DNA of 64,000 bases from Archilochus colubris. Its lineage: Eukaryota > Chordata > Aves > Apodiformes > Trochilidae. The translations under genes were made by a program, and so were the position numbers. The stretch covers positions 806,001 to 870,000 of the forward strand of contig CM041109.1 in assembly GCA_023079485.1 (NCBI GenBank), in the 5' to 3' direction. Position 1 is the stretch's first letter; every line of letters starts with the position of its first letter. This document shows, one piece after another, positions 35,190 through 61,758 of this stretch. The notes beneath the pieces were generated by a model. The model was not told the origin of the DNA and did no database searches. It was given only the letters and a program-made list of their open reading frames with translations.

Positions 35190-38100
35190 TCCTTCTGGTC
35201 CTTCCTGGTGCAGGTGATGGGGGCTCCTCAGTCACCCCCCAGCTTCTCCTCAGCAGAGCCAGGAGAGAACCCCAGCTCCTCAACCTTCTGTTTCTCTCAA
35301 ATTATCACCGAGATGAGGTGAGAACTTGTCTGGAAGTTTTGCACTGAAACCCCCAGAGCCAGCCAGCTCGTTGGTGCTCCAGCCCAGTGGCTGCTTTTCT
35401 GAAAACCCAGAAATACACTTTTAGGTAAAAAAAAATAATAAAAAATCTCATTTTCTGTGACATTTGACAGCTGATCCCTATTGAAAAACAAACCCAAACC
35501 CCTTCTTACTGTGTGAGCACCAACCTGGCAGGGACTGGTGAAGGAAGGAGGCTTCTCCCATCCCAGTAACCCCCAGCACCACCAGTGTGGCCTCTCCTCC
35601 TGCAGCTGCATCCTCCAGGGAATACTCCAGGGAATGGCAGGGAGGGAAGAGGAAAGGGGGGGGATGCTGGGGTCTGAGCAGGAAGCTCAGGAGCTCAAAT
35701 CCATCCTTCCCAGAGCTCCCAGGCACTGCTGGGCAGGGGGGGACAGTGCCAAAGTGTCACCTTCTCATGGATCAATCCTGCTCCCGGAGCAGCCAAGCTC
35801 TGGAAGGTTGAGGAGCAGGTTTGTTTTGCTCAGCTCTTTGGCTGATGGTATCCAGACCTCTGGGAAAGTGGGAATTGCCCTCACACCACTGGGAATGAAC
35901 AGGAATTAAAAGATTCCAGGGCCTGGAATCCCCAGATGGAAAAAGCTGCAAGACAGGTCCCCCCCCCTTCCCCTCCACCCTCCCCCTTCCCAGCTGATTT
36001 TATTTCTGAGGGTGTTTCCAGGAGGTTTTTCTGCCTGGACTCAGAGTTCTGGAGGAGCTCTGGATTGCTCAGCTGGAATCCCACCTCTTTTCCCTCGGGA
36101 TCAAAAGCAGCTCTGCAGGGAGAGGAGTTGGGGAAACGCCAACACATGGAAGCCACAGCTTGGTGCTGGAGCCATTTTCCTGCCTGCAAACACATTTTGG
36201 GAGCCCAATCCCAAATCCCTGCTCCCTGCCTGCCCTTCCCCAATCCCTTCAAGCTGCTTTCCATGTCCCACTCACTCCGATCCAACCCCCCCATCCTCAG
36301 GAGCCACTTCCTTGTGGATCCTTTTCCTCACGGGGCCATTTCTTTGGGGTTTTCCCCACCTTGGTAGAAGGCTCCCCTCCCCCCCAGTTTCTAAAAATCT
36401 CTAAGGAACCTTGAACAAAACAATAGGGTTTGTTTTAGGGTTTTTTTCCCCTCCAAAATCCACCTCCCCTCTCCTCACCACACACCCAGAAAATTCCCAG
36501 CCCATCCTCCTCCTCCCTGAAGGGCAAAGAGTAGCAGGGAGGCAGAGATTCACCTTCTGGCTGTGATTCTCTTTCTTTTTTGCTGAAGCCATAATCCCAA
36601 GGCATTAATAAAAACCAGATTTCATGCTGCATGCAAAGATTAAACAAATTTTTACCTCTTTTCCCTGGGCAGCACCAGGAGCTCAGCTGCCATCCAGGCC
36701 TGGGGCTCTGCTGCACTAAGCCAATAATACCCAGAACAGAGCTGGAAGGGTTTTAATCACCTATCAAAGAGCCCCCCTAGGCTGCCAGAGGTATTTTTGA
36801 GGATTTCCAGGTATTAGCTTGAAAATTAAAAGCCCAATTTTATCAATTCATCACGGTTTAACTACAAGGCAGCCCCTTCATCCCTACCCCCTCCCAACAC
36901 CGGGCTGGCCAGGGGGGGCTGTGCTTGTTGGAACCCCCCTGTCCTGGTTTAGTGCTGGATTTTGGGGGTACCTGATCCCTCAGGATGCTGGTTTTTGGGT
37001 TTATTTCCTGGCTGAGTGAGCAGGGGAGCAGCTTTGCCACGTCCTGAGCAAAAATCACAAGGAGGGGGGGTGGGTGTCGAGTGGCACTCGGTGGGAAAGC
37101 TTCCCCAGCTCTCCATCAGCACATTCCCTCTGGGAAAGGTGTTCTCATCCCTCTGCACCCCAGCCAGGAGTTCTCTGGGTTTCTTTGGAGGTGAGGGACA
37201 TCAGCAGAGCAGCTCTGAGACTTGGGCAGAGTTTTCCCTCTGGGATTTGGGCAGAATTTTCCCTCTGAGAGGGGAATCCTCCCCCTCCGAGCTGCCCTCA
37301 TCCTCCTCCTCTGCAGAGGAATCCCCACTCCCGTCCCAAGAAGCTCCTCTGGGAGCAAGTGGCTGGAATCTTTTCTCCCAAGGAGGCAGCAAGGGGTTGG
37401 ACAAAGCACTCAGCAGCTCCAGCCTGGCAGCTCTGGAGCATTCCCAGCAGTAATATCCCAAAGGCATCGGAACAGAGGGCTCGGAAGCAGTGTGAGGTGT
37501 AGGTATAGAGCATATATTTGTGTGTGTAACTACACATCCAGAGCTGCATACTTACACACCCCGCACAGGTAAATATTTATAGATACTGACCTTTTTTCAG
37601 ATTAAAGTCCAAGGCACTTTTTACAGTGAACAGGTTAAAGCCATAGTTTAAAACATGCCTGTTTCTGGGTACAGCTCGGGATTATGGCAGGTTTTGGGGG
37701 GACAGGGACAGTCCCCGCTCCCTTCCCCCCCCTGGCTGAGGCACCACCAGCTCAAAGGGAGATGCTGTGGCCCTGGGCTTGGATCCTGAGCACAGGGACA
37801 CAGGAGATTTGTGGGGCTGAGACCTCAGCAAGGGGAAGAACACTTTGGGCAGAAGGAGCAGCAGAGCTGGACACGTGTCCCACAGTGCCCAGAGCACCAC
37901 AGGGCTCCCAGGGGGGGCTCATCCCACAGGGAAAAAGAATAAATCCCAGGGAGCAGCTTTTTCCTTTCCCTAGCTAAAGCCTCACTCCATCACCCCAAGC
38001 CCTCTGGGGTGTTTTTTTGGGGAGGGAGCTCAGAGCCAAGCAAGGAGGAGCTGGGACCAGCACCGAGCCCTGCAGCAGCCTCTTCCCTTTCCCAAACTCC

Positions 38101-41100
38101 AGCAAAACCCAGTGACCACCACACAGGGCTTGAAGCTGGGCAGGAGAAGCCCAGGAGAGAGCAATGTGGGGTGCCAAGCACCCTAGAACCCCCCCCAGAC
38201 ACCCCCAGACCCAGCTGGCAGCAGGAGGGGTTCAGCTCCATCCTCTCTGGGGGAGCCAATCCAGAAATCTCCCAGTTGATCCCACACCCCAAAGGGGTTA
38301 AAATGGGGGTGGGGGGGCAGGATCAGTCCCAGGCAGCTGCCAGCTGGTTCCTGTTTGGGGGTTTGGGTTTAGGGACCCAGAAGGAGCCACTGGAGCTCCC
38401 AGTTGCTGCTAGGACCTAGCCCTGGGAGGACTGGGCTGGGGGTGACAGCACGAATGGGATGGGGCAGGGATGGGGTAGCAGCTTTGAGGCTTTCCCTGGA
38501 TAAACCCAGCAGGAATTGGTCCCTTGGGTGCTGCTGATCCCTGGATGTGGTTGTGCTCCAGGCAGGAAGCTTGGTTGGGAAGGAGAGTTTGAAAGATCAT
38601 TTTTTTTTTTTTTTTTTATGACTTGTTTGTCCACAAATCTTGATGCTCTGGGGATCAGGGAAGCTCCAAGGCTGGAAGTTGGGAAGAGAGGATCTGAGGC
38701 TGGAGGAGGACACGGTGCTGGGGTTTCATGGTGGCTTTGGCAGTGCTGAGTTAACAGTTGGACTTGATGCTCTGAAGGGGCTTTTCCAAGGCAAAGGGTT
38801 GGATGAATCCATGATTCCCTCAGCTGGAAGGCTGAGACAGGGCAGTCCCTGCAGCCACATCACCTCTCCCAGGGCTCTGTCCTCCCCGAGGCTGAAGGCA
38901 ATAAAAAACCCACAGCTCCCAGGGCAGGGTGTGAAACCTGAACCAGCCACATCCTGGAGTTCCCTAGGGAATAATTCAGGCAGAGCAGTGAGGGTCACCT
39001 GGCCCAGGCTGCCCTCACCCCATCCCAGGCATTAGGTGTTCACCTGAGAAGAAAAAGCAAAAACTCTTCTCTTTGCCTTCAAACAAAACCCTCACAATGC
39101 TTGGGGGAGCCCAAATGGGCAGGACCAGCCCTGGCTGCATCCCTGCATCCCTGCCTGCATCCCTGCATCCCTGCCTGCATCCCTGCACCCATCCCTGCCT
39201 GCCCATGGCTCCCCAGGTCGAGCACAGAACCCAAAGTTCTGGCCCGGCCCAGCTTTTCTGGGGAGGGAAGGACAGAGGGAGAGAGGGAGGGAAGGGAAGT
39301 GGGAGGGAGGGATGATGTTTTCACCCTCACACTTCCCATGCCCAAGGGATCCCCTCGTTCCAAGCCCACCCGGCTCCTACCCGAGCCCCAAGCCCAGCTC
39401 AGCATTCCCCACACCTTTTCTTTCAGGCAAAGCTCCATCCTGGGGATAAAAAGGGGAATTTTGGCTCTTGCACTGCTGAGAGGACCAGGATTGGGAGGAG
39501 GGCAAATGGCTTTCCAGAAACCACTGGAGAAAAAGGCAAGGTTGGGGGTGGGAAGAGATCTTGAGAGCTTTCCCCAGGGTGAAGCAAAGCTCTCTGCAAA
39601 GATCTGGGCTCTGCTAAAGGCAGGGAAGGGGCAGGGATGCCGGGGGGGGCAGGATAAGGAAGGTGGGATTCCCCTGTCCCCCCCCCTCCCCTGGCTATAC
39701 ACAGAAACAGACATTTTTGGGAGCGAGCTGGCATCCCTGCCAACAGGGTTTGGGTACAAAACCATCATGGGAAGTTACAATAACCTTTATAATATAGCAA
39801 TATATTTCATAGTTAAAATAAAACTATTATGCTTTCCCCCTAGAGTTAAAAAAAGAAGCGAGCAGGATGGAGGCAAGATGCAAACCCAGGGTGAAGCTCC
39901 TCGAGGCCGGACAGAAAACGTCTGTGAGTTTGCAGAGAGGAGGTGGTGGTTTGGCTGGAGGGTTTTTTTGGGATGATTCCTCACAGGCTGAGCAGGGAGG
40001 AGGTTGCTGGAGCCAAAGAAAAAAACCAACCAAACAAAAAAAACCCCAAACCACCCCAAAACCAGCCCTGAGGCCACAATGAGCCTGGCTGGGGGTGCTG
40101 GGGGGCTCCGGGGTTGGGATTCCCAGGGGATGTTTCCTGGTTCTGGGATTTGGCACCACTCTGGGCTGATAACTGGTTCTGCTCTTCACCTTCTTGGTTC
40201 TTCCTTTGACTCGGGGGCTGGGCCCAGCTCTTCTTTTCTCTTCTCTTTTTCGGGGCTGCAGGCTCCAAAATGATGTTTTCAGGTGTTTCCAAAAGCTGGG
40301 TGAGGGATGGGGGTGGGATTGGGGGGCAAGGGGTGGGATGAGGGTACAGGGAGTGGGATGGGAGGTGCAGGGGGTGGGATGGAGGTTCAGGGTGGGCAGG
40401 ACACAGGGTGTAAGGTGCAGAGGGAAAGGTGCAGCCCCAGACCTGCAAAGTCTCGGGGCAGAGGGGTGGTTTGGGGTGCAGGTTGTGCTGGGGAAGGGGG
40501 GGGGGATGGAGCCTGTCAGGTGCTGGGTGTGGGGTGCAGTGATCACGCCAGCTCCTGGTGGAATCCTGGTGGAATCCTGGTAGAATCCTGGTAGAATCCT
40601 GGTGGAATCCTGGTGGAATCCTGGTGAGATCTTGGTGGAATCCTGCTGGAATCCTGGTGAGATCTTGGTGGAATCCTGGCTCTGCTCCACCTCCAGGCTC
40701 TCCGGTCCCTCTTGCAATCCCAAAGCTCTCCTCTCTGGTGCTTCCCTCCCTTCTCATCTCACTCCCTTGGATTTCCCAGCCTTGATCCATATGGAGGTTC
40801 CCATTTGGCACAATCAGTTCTTGACCATCGATCCATCCTTGAGCATCAATCCAGCCTCCAGCTCTCCAGGCCCTGGGCTCCACCTCCTCTCCTCACACCT
40901 TGCTCCACGTTGCTCTTTGCTCCTGCTCAAGGTCAGGAACCCTTTTTTTACTCCCCTGGCTGCCCGCATGCCAGTGGAGATGCTGAATGTCAGCCTCCTT
41001 CTACAAATTTGCACCATTTTCTCCCTTGCCAGGCTGGAAACCTGCTTCCAGAGGTGGGCAGGAGCTTCTTGGAACCTTCCAGCATTACGGATGGAAGGGA

Positions 41101-42485
41101 AAGAGTTTACGAAGGGGATTACAGGCTGAGTATACCTGGAGTAACACAGTGACTTTTGAGGACAATTACTGACACTGCTGGGTGAGGTGGAATTAATAGC
41201 GTGGAGTAATTACACGGTTACTTCATCTGTTTAAAAAAAAAAAAAAATGAAGAAAAAGCTTCTGCTGAGTTTTCGTGGAAAGCAGCAAACCCCAGAACTG
41301 CAGCCTGGCAGAGCAGGCACAGAGCACACCCCAGGGCAGAACTGGGGTGGGAGGGGGGGCAAGGAGGAAGCAGAAGGGAAAATGGCTGATTCCAGAAGTC
41401 GCCAGGTGATGCCCAAAGTCACCTTTTTTTTTTAAAAAAAAGAAACTAAAGCAGGAGGGGCTGCACTTCCCTTGCCGGGCCAGTGCCGGGCAGTGCTGCC
41501 GGTCCCCACCAAACCCAGCAGAAGCAGCACGAAGGCAACGGATTGTTTTAAACAGATGAAGTCCCTGTCCCCACCACCACCTCACTTGCCAGAGTCCCCT
41601 GGCTCAACACCCGGGGAGCCCCCAGTGCCAGTGGGGGTGGTCGGAGCCCATGGGAACAGTTCCGCTGTGGGTTCCCAGTGGGTTCCCAAAACGCTGAGGG
41701 GGGATAGGGGGGGAGTTATGGGGTGGGGATGTACGGTGATGGGAGCAACTGGGGACCCCCCCAAAGTGCCCCAGTGCTTGGGGCTGGCCCGCCAGCCCCC
41801 TCGGTGGCCATCACCATCTGGGTTTGGGTAGCCCCACATCCCTCGGTGCTTGCCCAGGTCTCTGGGCAGAGTGTGACACTAAAGTTCATCGAGGAGAAAT
41901 GTCCCTTTTTCTTCTTCTTCTTCTGCCTGGGGCAGAAAACACAGCTCTGAAGAAGCCTCCCTGGGCGAGTGACAACCCAGCAATCCCAGGGAAAGGCCCG
42001 TGGGTCCCGGTGAGGGGCGTGGGTAAGAAGCCACCACCTTGGCACCCACCCGGTGCCGGTGAGAGGGGTGGGAAGGGGGGTGGGGGGCACCAGGGAATTT
42101 CCCAGGCCCCCGTCGAGCTCCGAGTAGGGGAGGAAGAAAACTCTCCCTGTGGTGTCTCCATCGCTTCAGTGCTTCGGACTTGTTGGTTTGTTTTTCAAAT
42201 GTGAAGACCTGAGATTGAGCGTGGGTTTCCCCCCCCCCCGCGGCACCAGCAGCCGCCGTGGGTCACCGGTCCGTCCCCCTTCCTTCACCACGAGTAAAGA
42301 GGCACCTGAACGGGGGACAACCCCACACCAAGGCGTCGGCGAAAAATCCCGGCCGAAGGCTCCTTGAGGACCAGAAATAAAATCCGTGGAGACTTCGTGG
42401 AAACGCTCCCCCTGTCCGGAGTTTGGGGAAGGGGCGGGAAGGGGATGGGATGGGGGGGGGAACACACCGGGGGGCGGCTGCCGGT
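35190..42485. other. KCNN3 downstream region; no independent gene recognised
   Basis: This 7.3 kb lies directly 3' of the KCNN3 stop on the minus strand. Mammalian KCNN3 has a very long 3' UTR, so part of it is probably transcribed as such. I see no coding exon on either strand. A CR1-like end fragment lies near 38755-38820. AT-rich stretches with little repeat character (37500-37660, 39760-39850) are the best candidates for conserved UTR. Confidence 0.45.
40555..40682 (+). repeat. 11 bp minisatellite (GGTGGAATCCT)
   Basis: About eleven tandem copies of 'ggtggaatcct' occur, with 'ggtagaatcct' and 'ggtgagatctt' variants. Confidence 0.95.
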
Positions 42486-58228
<15,743 letters not shown>

Positions 58229-58560
58229 AACGCCGTTACCGGCGCCGTTTGCCCGGCCACCGGCACCGCTTCACCGGCAGCTGGATCATGAATGGGCGAT
58301 CGCCGCCGCCGCCGCCCCCGCCGCCGCCGTCGGCCCGGCCCCGCCGCCCCATTGGCCGCGCCGGGGCTCCCCGCAGGCTGACATCATCCCCGCCCGCTCC
58401 CCGTATCCCACCCCCCAGCCCCCCCTTCCCCGCGTCCCCGGTTCCTGCCGCTCTGCGGGGTCGTTCGGGACTTGTAGTCCGCCCGGGAGGGCACCGGCAC
58501 CGGCTCCGGCTCCACCCGCCCCCTCGACGGCATCCCCCAGAGCTCCAGACCCCTCCCTCT
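58229..58560 (-). promoter_or_regulatory. KCNN3: KCNN3 CpG promoter / 5' UTR
   Basis: A CpG-rich block directly upstream of the ATG has a (CCG)n run at 58290-58333, a CCAAT box on the minus strand (58351-58355) and a CRE-like TGACATCA at 58379-58386. There is no TATA box. It continues into exon 1 as a CpG island. Confidence 0.6.
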
Positions 58561-58760
58561 CTACAGCTCCCTGACCTGCCTCTTATAGCCCCCAGCCCCC
58601 TCTCCCTATAGCCCCCCGACCTGCCTCCTATAGCCCCTACAGCCTTCCTCCCTATAGACCTCAGACCCCTCCTCCCTAGAGCCCTCAGACCCCTCCTCCC
58701 TATAGACCTCAGACTCCTCCTCCCTAGAACCCCCTGATCCCCCTCCTATGGCCCACAGAC
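58560..58760 (+). repeat. Minisatellite between KCNN3 and PMVK
   Basis: Imperfect copies of 'tcctccctatagacctcagacccc' and 'cctatagccccc', C/T-rich on the + strand. Confidence 0.85.
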
Positions 58761-58826
58761 GCCCCTGGCCTAAAGCCCCCAATACTCCCACTCTATGGTC
58801 CCCCAACCCTTCCGTCCCTAAAGCCC

Positions 58827-58830
<4 letters not shown>

Positions 58831-58873
<43 letters not shown>
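58831..58873 (+). repeat. (CA)n dinucleotide microsatellite
   Basis: About 21 uninterrupted CA units. The surrounding 58874-59463 shows no gene. Confidence 0.98.
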
Positions 58874-58876
<3 letters not shown>

Positions 58877-59463
58877 ATAGCCCCCAGACTCCCCTCACCC
58901 CCCCTCACCCCCTCTCCCAGTCCCCATATAGAAGCTGGAGATTATGGGCAGCAGCTGGAGTCACCCCCATATCCACACCACCCCCTGGAGGTGTCCCCAA
59001 GGAGACTCAGGGATGTGGGGAAAAAGACCCTAATCCCCCTCCCTCTTGCAATCCTCCCCTCCCTAATTCTCCCCCCCCCCCCAGCTGCTGTGGGTGGAAG
59101 CAGGTATTATGTCAGGAGCATCTGCTTGGGAAGCAGATGATCCCCTGGGAATTGGCTGCTGGAAGCCTGTTAAAGACACCAGTAAGCACCCACTGGTGCC
59201 ACCCCCCCCTGCAGGGACAAGGAAATTAAACTGCATCTCGACAGCCCCCCCTCCCCCCCAAGAACTGGGGAGCCCACACAGAGGGTGGGGGTTCAGCCAG
59301 AAGGCCATTGTCTGTGTCCCCCAAACCCATGATCCCCAGCTCCATGTGCCCCAGCCCCATAGCCCCAGCCCCATGGCCCCAGCCCCATAACCCCGAGCCC
59401 TACGGCCCCCTCCCAGGGGAATGATGATGGGCACGGGGTGGCAGCAGTTCTCTGTGTCAGAGC

Positions 59464-59469
59464 TTTATG
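59464..59469 (-). other. PMVK: Candidate PMVK polyadenylation signal (CATAAA)
   Basis: The minus strand reads CATAAA, a weak variant of AATAAA, 96 bases after the PMVK stop. No better hexamer is nearby. Confidence 0.45.
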
Positions 59470-59564
59470 TGCAGAACAGAGAGGGCTGGCACAAGGCAGG
59501 AGGGGACACGGCAGAGGGCTGGGCAGAGCACACAGTCCCCAAACCCCCACCGAGGGTCACTGAG

Positions 59565-61108
59565 CTACAGGCGGCCCCGGAGTGACTGCAGCAGCGTCTC
59601 CAGCTGCTCATCCAGGGACAGCTCGTCCCCATCGTTGGTGATCACCCAGTCAAAGGCCACTCCTTGGTCCAGGCCACACTCGGACTCGGCATCATCCACC
59701 CCTGGGGAGCAGCAGAGCATGGTGAGGATCCATCCATCCATCCATCCATCCATTTGTCCATCCATCTGTTTGTCTGTTCATCCATCCATCCATCCATCCA
59801 TCCATCCATCCATCCATCCATCCATCCCCCTGCAGCCTCACCCCCCAGACCTGCAGGGGGGGCTTCATCTGAACCCCCCAGTTCCCACACCCTGGTGTGG
59901 TGTCAGAGGCAGTGGGGTCACACCATGAAGCAGCCGTGGCCCCGTGCTGTGGGGTGCCCGTGGTGCTGTGCCTTGGGGTGGCCGCAGTGCCAGCACAGCC
60001 CCAAGCTTGGCACTATTTTGGGGAAGGGGTGGGCGCAACACTTGCTCACCAGGGACGAAGACCCAGTCCCTCCTCTTCCTTGTCTCCTCACTGGCCACCA
60101 CCCTCACAGTCTGCACCGCGTCCCCATAGACGTCCCGGAACCACTCCACGTCCGAGAGGCGCCGTGCGTCGCTCACCACCTGCGGGGGGGCTGTGTCAGT
60201 GCCCCCCACACCCACCCACCCACCCACCCCGTGCCCCCATGCTCCCCCGTGACTCTGCACCCCCCCCAACTCACCCACACCGGCTGCGTTGCCCCCTCCA
60301 CCGCCGCCCGGCAGAAGAAGCCGGGGTCAGCCCGGCGCTTTTCCTCGCCCCAGCGGATCATATCCTGCCGGAATTTCTCCTTGTAGGCGCTGGCATCCAG
60401 GAGCCGCTGGAAATCCAGGCTGTGCTCCTGAGGGGAGAGGGGTCAGCGGGCACGGCCCGGACTGGACCGGGCCAGGGGGCTCGGTGTGGCTCAGCACCGC
60501 GATGGGGCGGCTCGGCACTGTTCAGGGTGCGGGATGGCATGGCAAAGCGTGGCACAGCGTGGCATGGCACGGCTCAGCGTGGCACAGCCTGGCAGGGCAT
60601 AGCACGGCACGGAGAGGGGATGGCAGAGCGCCGTGCAGCGGGGCACGGTGTGGCACACCGGTGGCCCGGCAGAGTTCGGGGGGTACCTTGGCGTACTGCT
60701 CCTTGAGGGGCCCGGAGAGGCGCAGGACGGTGCAAACATCGGGACCCAACCTGCGGGAGGGAGGTCAGCGGAACCGGGCCCGCTCTCACCTCCAATCCCA
60801 TATTAGCCCCACCCTCCGGTACCGACCGGCCCCTCTCCATGCCACAGCCCCGGTACCGGTCCCTCCCCTCAGTGTCCGCCCCCTCAATACCAAACCCCGC
60901 CCGGTAACGACCGCACCTCCACCACCGCCCCCCCCGCAACCCAGTACCGACCCCGCCCTCCGTAACAGCCCCTCCCCCCGTTACGGGCCCTGCCCCTCCG
61001 GTTTCCCTCCGGTTCCTCCTCGTACCGGCCCCGCAGCTCTTCGGCCACAAAGTCCTTCCCGCATTTTCTCTTCCCGCTCAGCACCAGCACCACGCGCGGC
61101 ACCGCCAT
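59565..61108 (-). CDS. PMVK: Phosphomevalonate kinase
   Basis: PMVK transfers phosphate from ATP to mevalonate 5-phosphate, giving mevalonate diphosphate in the mevalonate pathway (sterol and isoprenoid synthesis; cytosol/peroxisome). Exons: 61026-61108, 60687-60750, 60275-60427, 60050-60179 and 59565-59701; phases fit, 567 nt, 188 aa (human 192). The N terminus, [20 protein letters not shown], holds the Walker A-like P-loop GKRKCGKD. Other conserved blocks are [60 protein letters not shown] and the end [12 protein letters not shown] through [12 protein letters not shown]. The start ATG at 61108 immediately precedes the P-loop region as in mammals. All five introns' flanks are GT-AG. The gene is compact (1.5 kb) and intact. 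Confidence 0.97.
59729..59827 (+). repeat. (CATC)n tetranucleotide repeat in PMVK intron 4
   Basis: About 23 copies of CATC occur with short interruptions. The array ends only about 27 bases from the acceptor of the last PMVK exon (59702), so it covers the usual branch-point region. Confidence 0.95.
60525..60665 (+). repeat. GGCACAGCGT-type tandem repeat in PMVK intron 2
   Basis: About 12 imperfect decamers ('cgtggcacag', 'cgtggcatgg', 'cacggctcag') lie between PMVK exons 60275-60427 and 60687-60750. Confidence 0.85.
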
Positions 61109-61330
61109 CCCCAGGCCCCGCCCCCGGCCCCACCCACCGCGCCAGGACACCGGCCCCACCCATTGCCCACACCCCACCCACCCCCCCTCGGTGAGCATCC
61201 GAATGGTACGGCCCGGGCAGGGGGCGGGGCCACCGTGACTCCGCCCCCGGAGCTGCGCATCCTGCGGGGGGAGCCCGGGATGGGGTTGGGGGAACCCCCA
61301 AACCCCGCGGGTCCCCTTCCCCTGCACCCC
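61109..61330 (-). promoter_or_regulatory. PMVK: PMVK CpG promoter region
   Basis: GC-rich sequence directly upstream of the PMVK ATG includes several CCGCCCC/GGGGCGG boxes (for example around 61120 and 61240). The PBXIP1 3' end (signal at 61575) leaves less than 470 bases for the whole promoter. The C-rich stretch 61331-61574 holds no gene. Confidence 0.5.
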
Positions 61331-61574
61331 CTGCCCCCCAACAGAGCCCCCCCCAACACTCCCCCCCCATGCCCCCCCTTTTCCTCCAGCACCCTCCCAG
61401 TACCCCCCCTCAGCACCCCAGTTAACCCCCCCAGCACTTCTGTTCCCACCCAGCATCCCCCTCCTCCCCTCCAGCTCCACCCCAGCCCCTTCCTCCTGCC
61501 CCCCAGCACCCCGCTGCCCCCCCTCCCCAGCCCCCCTTTTTCTCCCCACTGATCCAGCTCTGCCCAGCGGTGAC

Positions 61575-61580
61575 TTTATT
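61575..61580 (-). other. PBXIP1: PBXIP1 polyadenylation signal
   Basis: A canonical AATAAA on the minus strand, 179 bases after the PBXIP1 stop codon in my model. Confidence 0.75.
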
Positions 61581-61758
61581 GCGTGGGGGCCGTGCAGTGT
61601 CACACAGTGCATCTGGGATGGGGGGGACACCTTAGTGCTGCACAGCCGTTGTCGGGGGGGGGCCCAGAGCAGCCCCCCGGCCCCCTACAACTAGCAGGTG
61701 GGGACCCCCTACCCGGGGGCTGGGGGTGCAGGTTTGCAGTGGGGGGGCTGCCTTGGCT

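Noticed and set aside
36930..37020. Possible second LTR start ('tgtcctggtttagtgctgg')
   Set aside because: Resembles an avian LTR terminus but I could not find a matching end or target duplication; too short to call.
30625..42000. Several 100-300 codon frames between ADAR and KCNN3
   Set aside because: None shows conserved motifs or exon-like splice flanks; most overlap low-complexity DNA on both strands.
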